Source of the DNA: Auanema rhodensis
Taxonomy: Eukaryota > Nematoda > Chromadorea > Rhabditida > Rhabditidae
Direction: 5' to 3'
NCBI GenBank assembly: GCA_964057225.1
Contig: OZ059899.1
Coordinates: forward strand, 15,446,501-15,510,500
Length of the DNA: 64,000 nucleotides
The position numbers were made by a program, and so were the translations under genes. Under the pieces are notes generated by a model. The model was not told where the DNA came from, did not search any database, and was given only the letters and a program-made list of their open reading frames with translations. This document shows positions 22,410 through 34,770 of this stretch, piece after piece (the first letter of the stretch is position 1; each line of letters opens with the position of its first letter).

Positions 22410-23529
22410 TTCTAAAATTTAAAGATCTTAAGCTAAAGTTGAGATCAAGATTTTTGAAGTTTTACCTTATTAGAAGCAGCTTCTGAATTGAAATTAGTCT
22501 TGTGCAATTTTTGCAGAACTATTGATTTGTAACAACGATGTTCAAAAAGTAAAACTGTAGAACTGAAAAATGAGTCAAGCTCCGATAGCTGAGTACGTAC
22601 ATGTAACCAAAATAATCATAAATCTTTGAAAGTAAGCATAAAATTTTTGAAATTAAGCATAAAAGTTTTCAAAAAAGGCATAAAATCTTTGAAAATTTGT
22701 GTTATGATGTAATTTATACGTTTATTTTATTTAGTTAATTAAGAATGTTTGAGAAAAGTCATCTCACATGTTTAGGTACTTCCCCATGAAAATCCTCTAT
22801 TTTCATAATTGTTCATAGAATTGGTTTCAAAAAGCTTTGAAATAATTTAAATTCTGTGATATCATCTTTTATTTTTATTTCAAATCTGAGTAATTATTTA
22901 AAAATTTGTAAAATTGTATGAAAATTATGAAAAAAGTTTAAAAGACCTGTCGAAAGAAAGGAGATAAGACGTTAGATGAACTTATTTTGATTGAAAAAAG
23001 CCACATTCGACTTGTCGACATAACATTAAAATATTTTAATAATATAAAAAAAGATTATAATATACAAGATGAATTTGATTTGCACAAAGTGATCAGGAAC
23101 TAGATCTGAGTTAGATATATAGATTTTGTATTTGGAAGAAACGATTGCCTACAAAAATGAAAAAAACTTTGTCTCAAAAGACAGAGAAACAATTGAAAAA
23201 TAAAAAGAATTTCGTTTAAAATTGTTTTCGCTTTCGAATATTATATTCTTTTCCCATAAAGTGATGATATTTTTAAAATTGTGGTCATGAGGGTGAAACA
23301 AGAAAACAAAGATTTCTGAAGTTCTTTGCTATTCTTCAGGAGATATTTTCGTTTTTATGAATTATGTATAGCATTGAATAGGGATTGAAGATTTTCCTGG
23401 AATCAACAAATACCTAATTTCAATTATTTTGCTTTTCTGAAGAATATATAGCAAAGATACTGTAGTTCTAATTAAAAATTAATTTAAAACTTTGATAGTT
23501 TAGTCACGCAAAAAAAGGTAAAAACAACT
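22410..23529. other. Intergenic, AT-rich
   Basis: About 1.1 kb of AT-rich sequence upstream of the chemoreceptor. A locally repeated phrase of the type CATAAAATCTTTGAAA occurs several times at about 22615-22700. No gene, RNA or clear regulatory element was recognised. Confidence 0.5.
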
Positions 23530-23611
23530 CCGTCGAGCCGGATTCGAACCAGCGACCTAAGGATGCCCACAACTCTACAGTCCTCCGCTCTACCAACTGA
23601 GCTATCGACGG
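23530..23611 (-). tRNA. tRNA-Tyr (GTA) with a 10-nt intron
   Basis: On the minus strand all parts of a tRNA are present: acceptor arms CCGTCGA / TCGACGG, D-arm AGCTCAGTTGGTAGAGC, anticodon GTA in GGACTGTAG, and T-arm GCTGGTTCGAATCCGGC. Between GGACTGTAG and ATCCTTAGG lies a 10-base insert AGTTGTGGGC, at the position where eukaryotic tRNA-Tyr genes carry their intron. A, B-box and stem pairing all look functional. Confidence 0.95.
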
Positions 23612-24364
23612 GTGTATCAATGCGTTTCCCATGAATATTCGATGTTCTTCCTATTAAATATGATTCTATCTTTCTTCCCGTTGTATAAGTTTGTGAAAAG
23701 GTGTCTGAATAACGAGGGGCATTGCGATTTTTGACCTTTTTAATCGCAGAATCATCACTGCCATGAAGTATATCAGGAAACTTGCTCCGGCTCTCAAAGA
23801 AATGAATTTAAAAAATTATAAATGATGAATTGTGTATTGAAAGCTGAACTAGAGTTCTAGAATGAAACACACAAGTCACGTCATTTCACTGACTAAAATG
23901 AATTGACAAATGGATAACTCGTCTTAGTCTTAGTTGACTTCAACTAGATCTAACTCTTTCTCTTCGCCTATCTATAACAGTCTAAATCTCATTTTCAATG
24001 TAATATTTCGAATTTTTTCATTTCTTTTCCGTTTTCTTTCTTTATATTTGTGAATCTATATGTATACTGTGTACCTATGACTCATTGTGCAGTAGCTCTC
24101 TTGGCAGAACAGTTCAAACAATCTTTCAGCAATTCTTGGCTCCTCCTTCATCTCATACTGGAAATCAAGCAATACAGAGTGTAGAGTGCTTGTCTGGGCT
24201 ACAGGCTTTCACACTCACGCTCATTCGCAAGCATATTCATTCATACCTTCCTTATGGCACTCACTTTTCAGATTTCTAGCTTCTTAGCTGTATCATAAGA
24301 ATGTTTTTATTCTTTTTTCTTCAAATTTTTGAATGAAAAAGTATTTATTTTGTCTGTTTTTCAG
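23612..24364. other. Intergenic, upstream of the esterase-like gene
   Basis: AT-rich sequence with no recognised gene. The small open frame at 24085-24279 has no splice or homology support. Directly before the next start codon is TGTCTGTTTTTCAG, a trans-splice-like acceptor. Confidence 0.5.
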
Positions 24365-27300
24365 ATGAAAATATTGCTTATCGTACTATTATGTTATTAC
24401 ACATCGGCTCAAAGTTATGTAAGTGTGCCAACATCTCGAGGACCAGTCAAAGGAATTAGAGTTGATTATGGTATAACGTTAATTATAATTATAATTATTT
24501 AAATATATATTATAGGTAATGATAAGAAAAGCACATATTATGGTAGTGCTGAAGCATACTTAGGTATACCATATGCTCAACCACCTACAGGTGATAATCG
24601 TTTTCGGGTCAGTTCCAGTTATATGGATATATTCAATTATTTTTTATTGAAAAATATTTAATTTATAAAGAAAATTAAGAAATTTAGGCTCCAAGAAGTA
24701 TAAATAACTATGGAAATGATTATGATGCTACGTATTATCGTCCAAAATGCCCTCAAGCAAACACAGGATCAAGCACTAATGAAGATTGTTTGTATTTAAA
24801 TGTTTTCACTCAACAGGTATATTCACATCTAAACTTGAAACTTAAAACTTGAAACTTGAAATAAAAGGTTTTAGATGCATTATGAGCATAAGAACTACTT
24901 CATAATAATATTTTTCATTTAAAAACTTGAAAAAAAAACTTTTTTTTTGTGTACATTATCGGCATTTTTTTTATTTGATATTCACGTGTGAAATGAAGTT
25001 TAATCAAGAATAAGTCAATGGCCTCTAGCTAGTTTTTAAGTTTGAAAAGATAATTTTTATGAAAAATAATCTTTATCCAATTAATTTGAAGTAAATAAAA
25101 ATGAAAATAAGAATTAAAGTTTTAAATATTTAATTTAAAAAGTTATATTTCAGTCTGGTAATGCTACAGCTCGTATGGCTGTCATGGTCTTCATAGATGG
25201 TGGAAATGGCTTAACTGAAGGTGGAAATGATCAGACACAGATGAAGGTCATCTAATAATTATTTTGTTTATTTTAAATTAATTTATATTAACTATATGAC
25301 TGTTTAGGGTGTGGTTCGTAATTTAGTTACACGAGGTGTTGTTGTAGTAACACTTCAATATAGATTAGGAGCTTTAGGTAATTATTTATTTTATTTTATT
25401 ATATAAATAAGAGAAAAATATTTACATAAGCTTACAACCTTTTTTTTGCTGAGTAATCGGCTTCGAAATCTTCGAATGTTACATGTACTTTTCAATTCTT
25501 CAGGCTTTTTTTCTATGCAAGCTGCTGATTTCCAAGCAAACAATGGAATGTTAGACCAAGTAAAACGAAAAATAAACGTTGAAATTTAGCAAAAAACTGA
25601 AATTTCTTACAGGTTATGGCTTTAAGATGGGTTCAAACTGAGATCGGAAACTTTGGCGGAGATCCAAACCGTGTCACATTAGCTGGACATGGAGATGGAG
25701 CTTGTGCTGTATCAGCTCATACTTTGAGTCCTGCAAGTAAAAGTAAATTTTGAGAAATAACTTATCATAAACTTTTAATTTCTCAACTTTAAGATCTATT
25801 TCAACAAGCTATCCTATCCAGTGGTACTATCCAATCATGTTATTCAGCTGATGGAACAACATCGAGCTTCTCTAATCAGCCTGTGGCTGTAAATATGATG
25901 CAAACTCTTCAATACAATCCAGGAGTTCAGTATTCTCCTTTAAATGGATTTGCTCAGAATTATACAAATGAGCAGGCATATTCTTCTCAAAATCCAACGA
26001 CCACAACACCAATGCCAGTTCTTCGTGATACTAGTAGCAATGGGTTCATCAATCCCAGTCAAGATTTAGCTCAAGCGGTAATTATAATACAAATCTTCTT
26101 AACTATATGAATCATTACAGTTATGCAATGTAACTGCTCAACAATGGCAATCTGGTCAAGTTGGTAATCTTCGCGAATGTTTAAGTCGATATTCTGTAGA
26201 TATTATTGTACAAACTCAAGCTGTAAGTTTCATCGTACTTCTATTTACATCTTCAATTTGAATTATTTTTTATTTTCAGAGTCGACAAGCTTCATGGCTT
26301 ATTGTACGTGATAATACGTTTATGCCAGATACACCAGAAAACTTATCGAATCGTAGACAAGCTATTCCAATCATCATAGGAACTGTACAGGATGAAGATG
26401 CTCACTATGGTATGTTCACAAAGAGAAGGAAACAAGCATTTCCTAATTCATTCAATTTCAGCTTTTAAAATGATTTCGGAAGGTCATGCTCAGGATTCAC
26501 AATCAGATATGTTTAATGCATGGATGTTGGATTATGCTCACAAAAACAAATTAAATCAGACTACTGCTCAACAAGTAAGATCAAACGAGCTAGGTATTTG
26601 ACATCTATACTTCAGATATCCGGTATTATTGCTCCAAATTATCAAATTCGTCAAACAAATACTTCGTACTATGATGCTGGGTAAGCCATGATGTTTCTTG
26701 TTTGTTTTATAGATTTTACAGGCCCTACCAGAGCTCTGTTGGCAATGCTAATGCAGTTGGAACAAACTACAGAAATCCAACTATCGGGGCAGGAAATGCT
26801 GATGGAACTCAGATCAACTACAACTACGGTCAACCAAACGCCTACGGCAATCCTATCATTGGCGGTGGTAATACTGATGGAACCCGGAATAATTACAACA
26901 ATGGTCAGCCAAACACCTACGGAAATCCTACAATCGGAGGTGGAAACGCTGATGGAACTCAGAACTTCAACAGCAACCAGCAAAACGTCTACGGCAATCC
27001 TATCATTGGCGGTGGTAATACTGATGGAACCCGGAATAATTACAACAACGGGCAGCCAAACGCCTACGGAAATCCTACAATCGGAGGTGGAAACGCTGAT
27101 GGAACTCAGAACAACTACTACAACAACGGTCAGCCAAACGGCTACGGAAACCCTACCATCGGAGGTGGAAACGCTGATGGAACCCGGAACAACTACAACA
27201 ACGGTCAGCCAAACGGTTACGGAAATCCTACCATCGGAGGTGGAAACGCTGATGGAACCCGGAACAACTACAACAACGGTCAGCCAAACGGCTACGGAAA

Positions 27301-28593
27301 TCCTACAATCGGAGGTGGAAACGCTGATGGAACTCAGAACAACTACAACAACGGTCAGCCAAATGCCTACAGAAATCCTCCCATCGGAAGTGGTAATACT
27401 GGTTACAACGCACCCTCACAATATCAACCCGTTGGAGGATATCAGTATGAACAAGTAATTATTACAAGAACGACCACATATTAACAATCTTTTGTTTCAG
27501 TTTACACCTTCAACATCGCAACCCACTACCATTAGGCCACAAACAAATACAAAGATTTCACATGTTCAAGACATGGAATCGGTTCAGTCTTTGAAGACCA
27601 TTTCAACCGTAATAGAAAATATAAAAAATCTGATTAAATCTTACGAATGTTGTTAAGGTTAGCGCTGACTCAGGAATTGTAAGTTATACAGCTACAGAGG
27701 TTGACAGCTACATTCGCAATGGAGCGCAGTATGTTCATATTTATCAGTTCACATATATGAGCAAGCTTGGTATTAGTAAGGATCAGCCAACAATGAACGG
27801 ATGGCAACGTTAGTGATAGTGCTTTCTTATAATAAACATCAATATCCTGTATTCAGCAGTTTCAAAGGGTCAAGATCAGATCTTCATCATGATGAACGAA
27901 GCTGTTTGGGCAAGTGGAAAGCCATCGAAGGGCGATCGTCAGATGGCTGATCAGATGGGCGAACGCTGGACTCAATTTGCTAAAGAAGGGTAAGCAGCGA
28001 ACAATCATGCATTTCACTATAACAAAAACATAATTCTCTCAGAACTATAAACAATTGGCAGCCAGCAGCAGGAAATTCAAACTATAATTACTGTAACTTG
28101 CAAAGCAACCCAGTTGTAGAAAATGGTTATGGACAAAAGGCTCGAACAGTTTTCAATGACCAAGTTAATCCAATTGTTCAACAAGTAATCAATATCAATA
28201 CACAAACTCTCTTAATATTCTCTCTTTAAGGCAAAGCAAGATCAACAAAATCTTCAACAGAGACAACAACCAAACCAGCAATATCCTCAACAAATGCCAG
28301 GATATACCCCACAACAAGATCAGTCAATGCAGCAATATCAGCCAACCTATCAACAACAGTTTCCTCAACAGTTTCCACAACAGTATAACCCACAACAACA
28401 ACAGTATCAACAGTCAATTCCACAACAACAACAACAACAACAGCAGCAATATCAATACCAGCCAGTGATGTATGATCAGTTCGGTGGCAGAAATGTTGGT
28501 AATGCCACTTACTCCCAAAATGGACAAACCAGCACCCTTCGGGTTACATTTAATCTTCAAGATCTGTTCTTGCCTACAGCACCAAACGGATAA
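24365..28593 (+). CDS. Secreted carboxylesterase-like protein, catalytically degenerate, with tandem-repeat insertion
   Basis: Eighteen exons sum to 3003 nt (1000 aa). A signal peptide (MKILLIVLLCYYTSAQ) leads an esterase/cholinesterase fold: YLGIPYAQPPTG, EDCLYLNVF, LQYRLGALGFFS, ALRWVQTEIGNFGGDPNRVTL. The nucleophile elbow is GHGDG where active enzymes have GESAG, so the serine is lost. The oxyanion HGG is IDGG, and no catalytic histidine is seen, although the acidic residue region (DEDA) remains. After exon 12 an insertion of eight 25-residue repeats interrupts the fold. The esterase fold resumes in exons 15-17, and a glutamine-rich tail follows in exon 18. It is likely a non-enzymatic adhesion or matrix protein, as in neuroligin-like relatives. 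The spliced-leader acceptor abuts the ATG. Confidence 0.85.
26771..27400 (+). repeat. Eight 75-bp tandem repeats inside the esterase-like gene
   Basis: Units encode 25 residues (24 and 26 in two copies), beginning GGGNADGT or GGGNTDGT, followed by an asparagine-rich core with NNGQPN, and ending YGNPTI or YGNPII. All are in exon 13, and their lengths stay in frame. Low divergence between units 5-8 points to recent expansion or conversion. The +1 frame is also open through the array, a side effect of the periodicity. Confidence 0.9.
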
Positions 28594-29282
28594 GCACTGG
28601 CTATATATGCCTATTTTTCTCATTTGTATATATTGTTTATTGCTTTAATAAAATGTTAGTGAAACAATTGAAAAGTTTTAAAATCAGGATCATAATACAT
28701 TTTCTATTTCATCTATTAACTGATAAGGATATTTAGAACTTTGTGCTAAATAATAAACTTTACAAAGAACTTTCAATGTTATAAAATATGTTTTAAACAA
28801 AATTTTATGTTTTTTCTTAATATAAAACTGAATGTTCAAGTAAATACGCATAATTACGACCATTATTTTCATGCGCACGTTCTGAATACGTCCTTGACCT
28901 GTACGTTCGCATATTCCACCAGATAAGAAACTCACTTACCTCCTGTTTTTTGGTATTTCAGCCAAGTCTAAATGTTCACAAATGAATCAACTTCATCACA
29001 AATAGACCTTATTGTATAACATTTGCTGGAATCCCGTTTGCGTTGCGAAACTGTATTGTGACCGATTCGAAAAGCAAAACAAAATTTCTTCATTGATTCG
29101 TGCATTCGTGCTTCGTTTTCATTATCTATTCCTGATAATCGTATTTTATTCCGTGCCTGTGCATGTTTGAAAGTGTTGTACTTATTCTCTTATTCACGTT
29201 TCTTAAATTTCTTTTTTTTTTCAACAATTTATATATTTTTTTCAACTCACAATTTAAAATTTTAGGTACTACAAATATTACC
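28594..29282. other. Interval between the esterase-like gene and the thioesterase
   Basis: Holds the esterase 3' UTR with an AATAAA at about 28647 and the 5' leader of the next gene. On the minus strand, about 28985 to 28716, a small spliced frame can be drawn: an exon with EHLDLAEIPKN, a 41-nt intron, an exon with SRTYSERAHENNGRNYAY, then a short end. No start codon was found for it and no family was recognised, so it is only a possibility. Confidence 0.35.
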
Positions 29283-30171
29283 ATGAGCTCGGGTGCTGAA
29301 ACCAAAAATATTATGGAAAGTGAAAATAACAACACTAAACTTGAAGAATCAGAAAACTACCTTGATGGTATTATTGAAGAGTTCAAAATTCTAGAAGACA
29401 CTGTAGATTTCAACCGAGTAGCTGCACAGGCACGATTTTTTAATTTAAATATATTTCTTCTTTATTAAAATTTAATTAAATTTCACACTAAAATATCATT
29501 GAATTCTTAATATTATTTTGTAAAAATTTCAGTGTCGACCAATCTTCGCTTCCAAAGAAAAAATAGTTGTCGAGCTTGATTTAGAACCACACCACGTTAA
29601 TTCCAAGGTTTGTTTAAATATATTTTTTTGAAAATTACGACAACTATTACCTTTCATAACCTTTTATAAAATACTTAATATGTTATATAATATTTTAATT
29701 ATTAAGGGAACACTACATGGAGGCCTCACCGCTGCTTTAACCGATATTGTAACTGCTCGTGCAGTTGGAATTACTGTCAAAAACATGGGAATGGCATCAA
29801 TTGAGATTGCAGTCAGGTAATAGATGTTTGTTTATTCCCTAAATAAAATAATATTTTCCTGTTATATTTATTTTTATTCAAAATAAATAAAAAATAATAA
29901 TTACAACTTTATAAGAAAGTTTACAGTTATCTTCTACCCGTTAAAATTGAAGATACCATTGTTATAACAGCTACTGTACTCAAAGTAGGAAGAAATGTTG
30001 CATTTGCTGAAGCTGAATTCCGTCGTAAATCTGATGGCAAAATGACTGCTAAGGTAAAAAATTTAATAAATACAAAATTTTCTCATTTTGCATCTGTATT
30101 TTCAGGGAAAACATACAGTTGCTATACTACCAAATCAGCCAGCTGTCAACGGAAAAGTCCCCCAATACTAA
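29283..30171 (+). CDS. Hotdog-fold acyl-CoA thioesterase, ACOT13/THEM2-like
   Basis: Five exons (29283-29429, 29533-29607, 29707-29816, 29927-30053, 30106-30171) give 525 nt (174 aa). The hotdog signature is clear: GTLHGGLTAALTDIVTARAV, with the HGG turn and the helix aspartate used for catalysis, followed by beta strands ending in GKHTVAI. ACOT13 family members hydrolyse acyl-CoA, usually near mitochondria. The N-terminus is about 30 residues longer and acidic compared with human ACOT13. Intron 1 (29430-29532) uses a GC donor (CAG|GCACGA); no GT is available before the frame stops. The acceptor-like ATTTTAG at about 29264 suggests a trans-spliced leader. Confidence 0.88.
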
Positions 30172-31462
30172 TTCCTTTTTTTCTTTTAAATTATTGTTTA
30201 ATTTCTTAATAGCATAATATATGTTCCGATTATACTGGTGTATAAGATGTAAGGACTTCAATAATACAATCACAAACAGTCATTTTTCATTCAAACAATT
30301 TCATTTCTTCGAAATTTGTGATTGAACCGAAGATATTAAATGAACCTTATCTCACGTATTCATTATATTGAATTCTATGTTACTGACACATATCTTCAAA
30401 AATCTAACTTTTTTTAGTTTTACTGTACGTCGGAGGCAAAAAAATATTAAATGCTGACAAAAGAAAAGGGAACAAAACAAAAAAATTGGGATTCCACGAT
30501 TTAGTTTAATTTAAATTATAAAAGCATAGAATAGGAAAAGACGATTGTGTCCTGCTAAAAATATCTTATCTTGTTCTTCTTAGCCGCCAGTTTTACAATA
30601 TAATAGTCATGTAAATCATAGGAAAAAGGAAAAATAAGCTTTTAGAACGGGGCTACGTGCTATGCTTATGCTTTTCTTGATGATCATAAGATTCCACTTT
30701 CATATGATATAAAAGTTTATTCATGAAAGATAAGTAAAAAATATTTTCCCACAAAAAGCAAGAAATACTGGTAAAGTATACGTATGCCCCACTTCAAATA
30801 GTAGAGTACAATAACTGCGCTTAGCTTTAAGAAAACAAGGAAAACTAATTAAAAAGGGAACTACTATGGGTATGAAGTACCAAAAAATGAAGTTTAGACT
30901 CACCGAAATTATGTGAAGCTGAAGACTTTATTCAACACAACATCCTTTGAGCACAGACAGCTGATAACGATAACAGGGAACGTTAACAAGAGATAACTGT
31001 TTTCTAAACTCAATCCCCGCGCTGGTACCCACAACGAAATTGGCATTAGGGCGTGAATAGTGAGGAAAATGAAATTGTGTGTATGGACACAGTGATGTGA
31101 TGATTTATCTTAATCAAAGTTTTGATAACAGTGATTATTACTGTGTCTTCTTAATAATATTAGAGAAATGTCGCTCTTATCAAGGATTTTATGGTTTTGA
31201 AAGTTCTATTATATGATTCGTAAGGATTTTGTCTCAATTATGTTCAGAATTCTCAAAATATTATATAAATATATCAAGAAATCCTCAAATAAGCCGAAGA
31301 AGTGTATTCCATCCAGGTTTTATTTCCAATCTTGTATCGACATCCTCTCTTTCTCTCTTCATGTTGAGGCATTGAATCAGGGATATAATATTACAAAAAA
31401 GAAAATTGTCTACATATTAAAAAAAATAAAAAAATGTTTAGATTGGAAGCCAAAAAGAAAAT
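30172..31462. other. Intergenic, no gene seen
   Basis: AT-rich sequence after the thioesterase. The short hydrophobic minus-strand frame at 30721-30903 and the plus frame at 31213-31503, which runs into the tRNA, are not supported by splice sites or recognisable motifs. Confidence 0.5.
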
Positions 31463-31533
31463 GCCTCATGCTGGAATCGAACCAGCGACCTTCTGTTTAC
31501 TAGACAGACGCTCTGCCCCTGAGCCAATGAGGC
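31463..31533 (-). tRNA. tRNA-Thr (AGT)
   Basis: The minus strand folds as a full cloverleaf: acceptor GCCTCAT / ATGAGGC, D-arm GCTCAGGGGCAGAGC, anticodon arm TCTGT-CTAGTAA-ACAGA with AGT at positions 34-36, and T-arm GCTGG-TTCGATT-CCAGC. There is no intron. A short plus-strand open frame reading through it is an artefact. Confidence 0.93.
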
Positions 31534-32692
31534 TTGTAGGTTCTCTTCTTGTTTAAACATCTGAACTAAAATTCGGGGAAGTACTTCAGAGACTTTTTAA
31601 TTCAGCAACTACAGTTCTTTGTGTATAAAGACAGGAGGATTTAGTTTGAATTCTCTGTGTTTTGATTGCAAGCCATTGCTTTTTCAAAGTTTTTCTTGAA
31701 TATATCCCCCAGCTGTATGAAGTATAAGATGACTTCTTAAACTATATTTAACTATATGTATGTTTATGAATGATATGATGAATGAAGTCAATATATAGAC
31801 AACAAGGTGTAGAAGAGAAAGGAAGAACAACCAAAGAGATGATTGTGCTAACATCGCAACATATTTTGCGAAGAGTTTATAGCAATGCAAGAGAATAAGA
31901 CAAATTAATTGAATAATGATAGCAGAAAGGACAAGAGTAACAGGTCGAAGCTGCAGAGAGACCGATGCGAGGATAGAGCAGTTAGAGAGAGAGCATGTCT
32001 TCAGTTCTTCTTATCACAACTATTTCTTATCAATCTCCTTCTAGAAAGCGAGAAACAATAGTGCTTTACCAGCTATGTCTTCTTACATGTCCTTAGGAGC
32101 ACGTATAGCACAAATCATTCATTTGAATTTTTATTTTTACCTCCAATGTTTTTTTTTCTAATCCAAAAGTCTCATCCAGCTTTAACTCAAAGGTTACAAG
32201 CTCAGGCTTGAATCAAACTTTGGTTTATATACCACCTTGTCTGAACAGTTATCCTGCTTCATCGTCCTTGTTCAAAGCTTGACCACTGCTGTATGAAATG
32301 AAAAGAAATTCAAGTTTTCCATTCATATTTTTCATTTCAAACTTAATGTTACTCCAATGCTAACATGACCTAATGTCGAAAACATATTATCTGTCTGTCT
32401 ACTTCTGTTGCTATGTTGCTTATCTTGAAGATAGCTCTCATTTATTCTTTTTCTCTCTCTCTCTCTCTCTCTCTTTTTCTTCTTATGATATATAATAATT
32501 AACAGCTTTATATAAAGCTTCGTCAGATGTAAGGTATGATGAACATCGATGAGTAGGCTCTCGAGATGGGAACTTTGTCACTTAATGAAGTAAAATTTGT
32601 AATTTACTTGATTGAATTGTGCTTTCATAATTATTAATAATATGTACAAACTTTTGTTCTTCTCAACATTTGCCAGACAGAAGAAAGAGAGG

Positions 32693-32750
<58 letters not shown>

Positions 32751-34729
32751 AAGAGAGAGATTGAAGACTATTCTATGATATGTGTTATATGACTTTCATT
32801 TAAGCAAGATTTTCAATAGAATTGTTGCTAATAATTTGGCTACACTTTCGTTCAATGAACACACTTACGTAAGAGAGTATGAGAAGAATGAAATGCAACA
32901 GTATCATCGCTTAAGACATTTATGCTTCAATTTTTTTGTCTGTTCGCCCATATATGGAGTCTAAATGTCGTGTCAGTGATGATAAGTAATCTTGTTTTAT
33001 CGCTCTCATCCCGCTATTCTTCTTCTATCTGATACTCTCGGTCAACTGACCTTTTCTAGTTGCAAAACGAGCAAATGACACCATTCGATTGGCAGTGAGC
33101 AAGCTCGTAGCATATCACCAACCCATACATAATCTTTTTCATATCAATCTCTCTTTCATCTAACTATATCAAGTGGTAGAATAGTTATTAGAACATAATA
33201 AACTTGAATTTCAATATGCTAAGCATGAGGCTAAAAGCAGAGACATCATCGACAGTTATTCTGATCCAAGCTTCGAAAGTTGCGGCACGCGAAACACCTA
33301 CTCATCAGACTGTTGCAACAAGCCAATGAAGTGATGAATGAACATTAAGAGATAGTTTCATTATCTGATACTACTGATTATAAATAGTAATTCTAATCAT
33401 TTTACTTTACTTATAGACATATATATATATATAAATATAGAGAGAGAGAGAAAGAGATGAATACTCTCTTAAAATCATTTTTATCTCTCTTTCTCTCTCT
33501 CTTTTCATGTTCACTAACCTTTTTCCAACATTTGCACATCAGTTTTCTCTATACATCTTCTGTCTCTCCATTATAAATATAGTCTATAAGGTTCATGTTC
33601 TCATGTAACTCTCTATCCATATCAATTGTCTGATTTTTCAACTTTTGATTACGGTAGAACTTGCTGTCATTACAAATCGTCAAAAGTGCAATATTAGAGA
33701 AGAAGGCCAACTTCAGTTCATTATGGCTTTTCTGAGCAAATCAGCGTGTTGCTCTTTCTTCTTACCTCCCCTTTCCTGACTTTCTTTTCTGAAGTACAGT
33801 TCTCTCTTAAGCCTTTACTTCTCCCCCCTCCTCCACCCCCCCTCTCTCTCTCTTTCTAATTCTTTCCTACCTCTACTCTACCATATAGCTTTGTCAACTA
33901 TTTTCCTTTTCCAATATGTATTGTTGCGTTAGTTCATGTAGGATAGGTAGAAGGTCTTATCAGTTCGCCCACTTGATGCATAAATATTACCAAGCCTTAT
34001 CTGAGCTTTGTTGCCAAATCAGCCTGACATTCGACTCTATTCACCTAATTTCGTCAGTTTCCTTCTCTTTTTATTCTACTAAATACTTTTTTTCGTCTAC
34101 TAAATACTATTCTATTATTCATTTTTATAAAATATTTTTAGTTTTTTTAAAGTTTTAGAAAAAAAAAATTTAAAAAGAGTTATCTTAATTCTAGTTATAA
34201 TTAGTTAGTTAGTTATACATATATCTTAACTTTTTATAATCTTAACTATAACAAAATATTTTTATTAATATAATTTTAATACTTTTCATCGTTTTTTTTC
34301 TTCAAAAATCACATAAAATATGTGTTTTAGATGAAAAGACACGCATATAGAGATGGTTTAGTGAGTTCAAATAGGGAAGTTGCACACACATATTGGCTTG
34401 ATAATGCAGTTTTGAGTTGCGAAAACGAAAAAATTCCTTTTTGATTCATCCTACATACGAAAATTGATAACTAAAGAAAAGGCAAAAGAAACATTTAAGC
34501 CAATTGATAAGAAACAAAAAATTGTTTGAAATGACTTTAAGATAGATAAGCGAAATAGTGGATGGATGGATTGAATGGTACATTGATGGCAGAATAGTGG
34601 TGTGTGTGTGTGTGGGTCGAGGAGGGGGGGGGTGAATGAACACATCAAAAATGAAGCTGATAGAGAGTTGAATGATACATTTTCTTTTCTTTTTTTTTCT
34701 TGAAAAAGAAAAAGTTGCCAAGTACTTAC

Positions 34730-34770
<41 letters not shown>

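Noticed and set aside
26688-27458. A 256-codon +1 frame through the esterase repeats
   Set aside because: It is open only because 75-bp units preserve every frame; the overlapping frame joins flanking exons with correct phase and this one does not.
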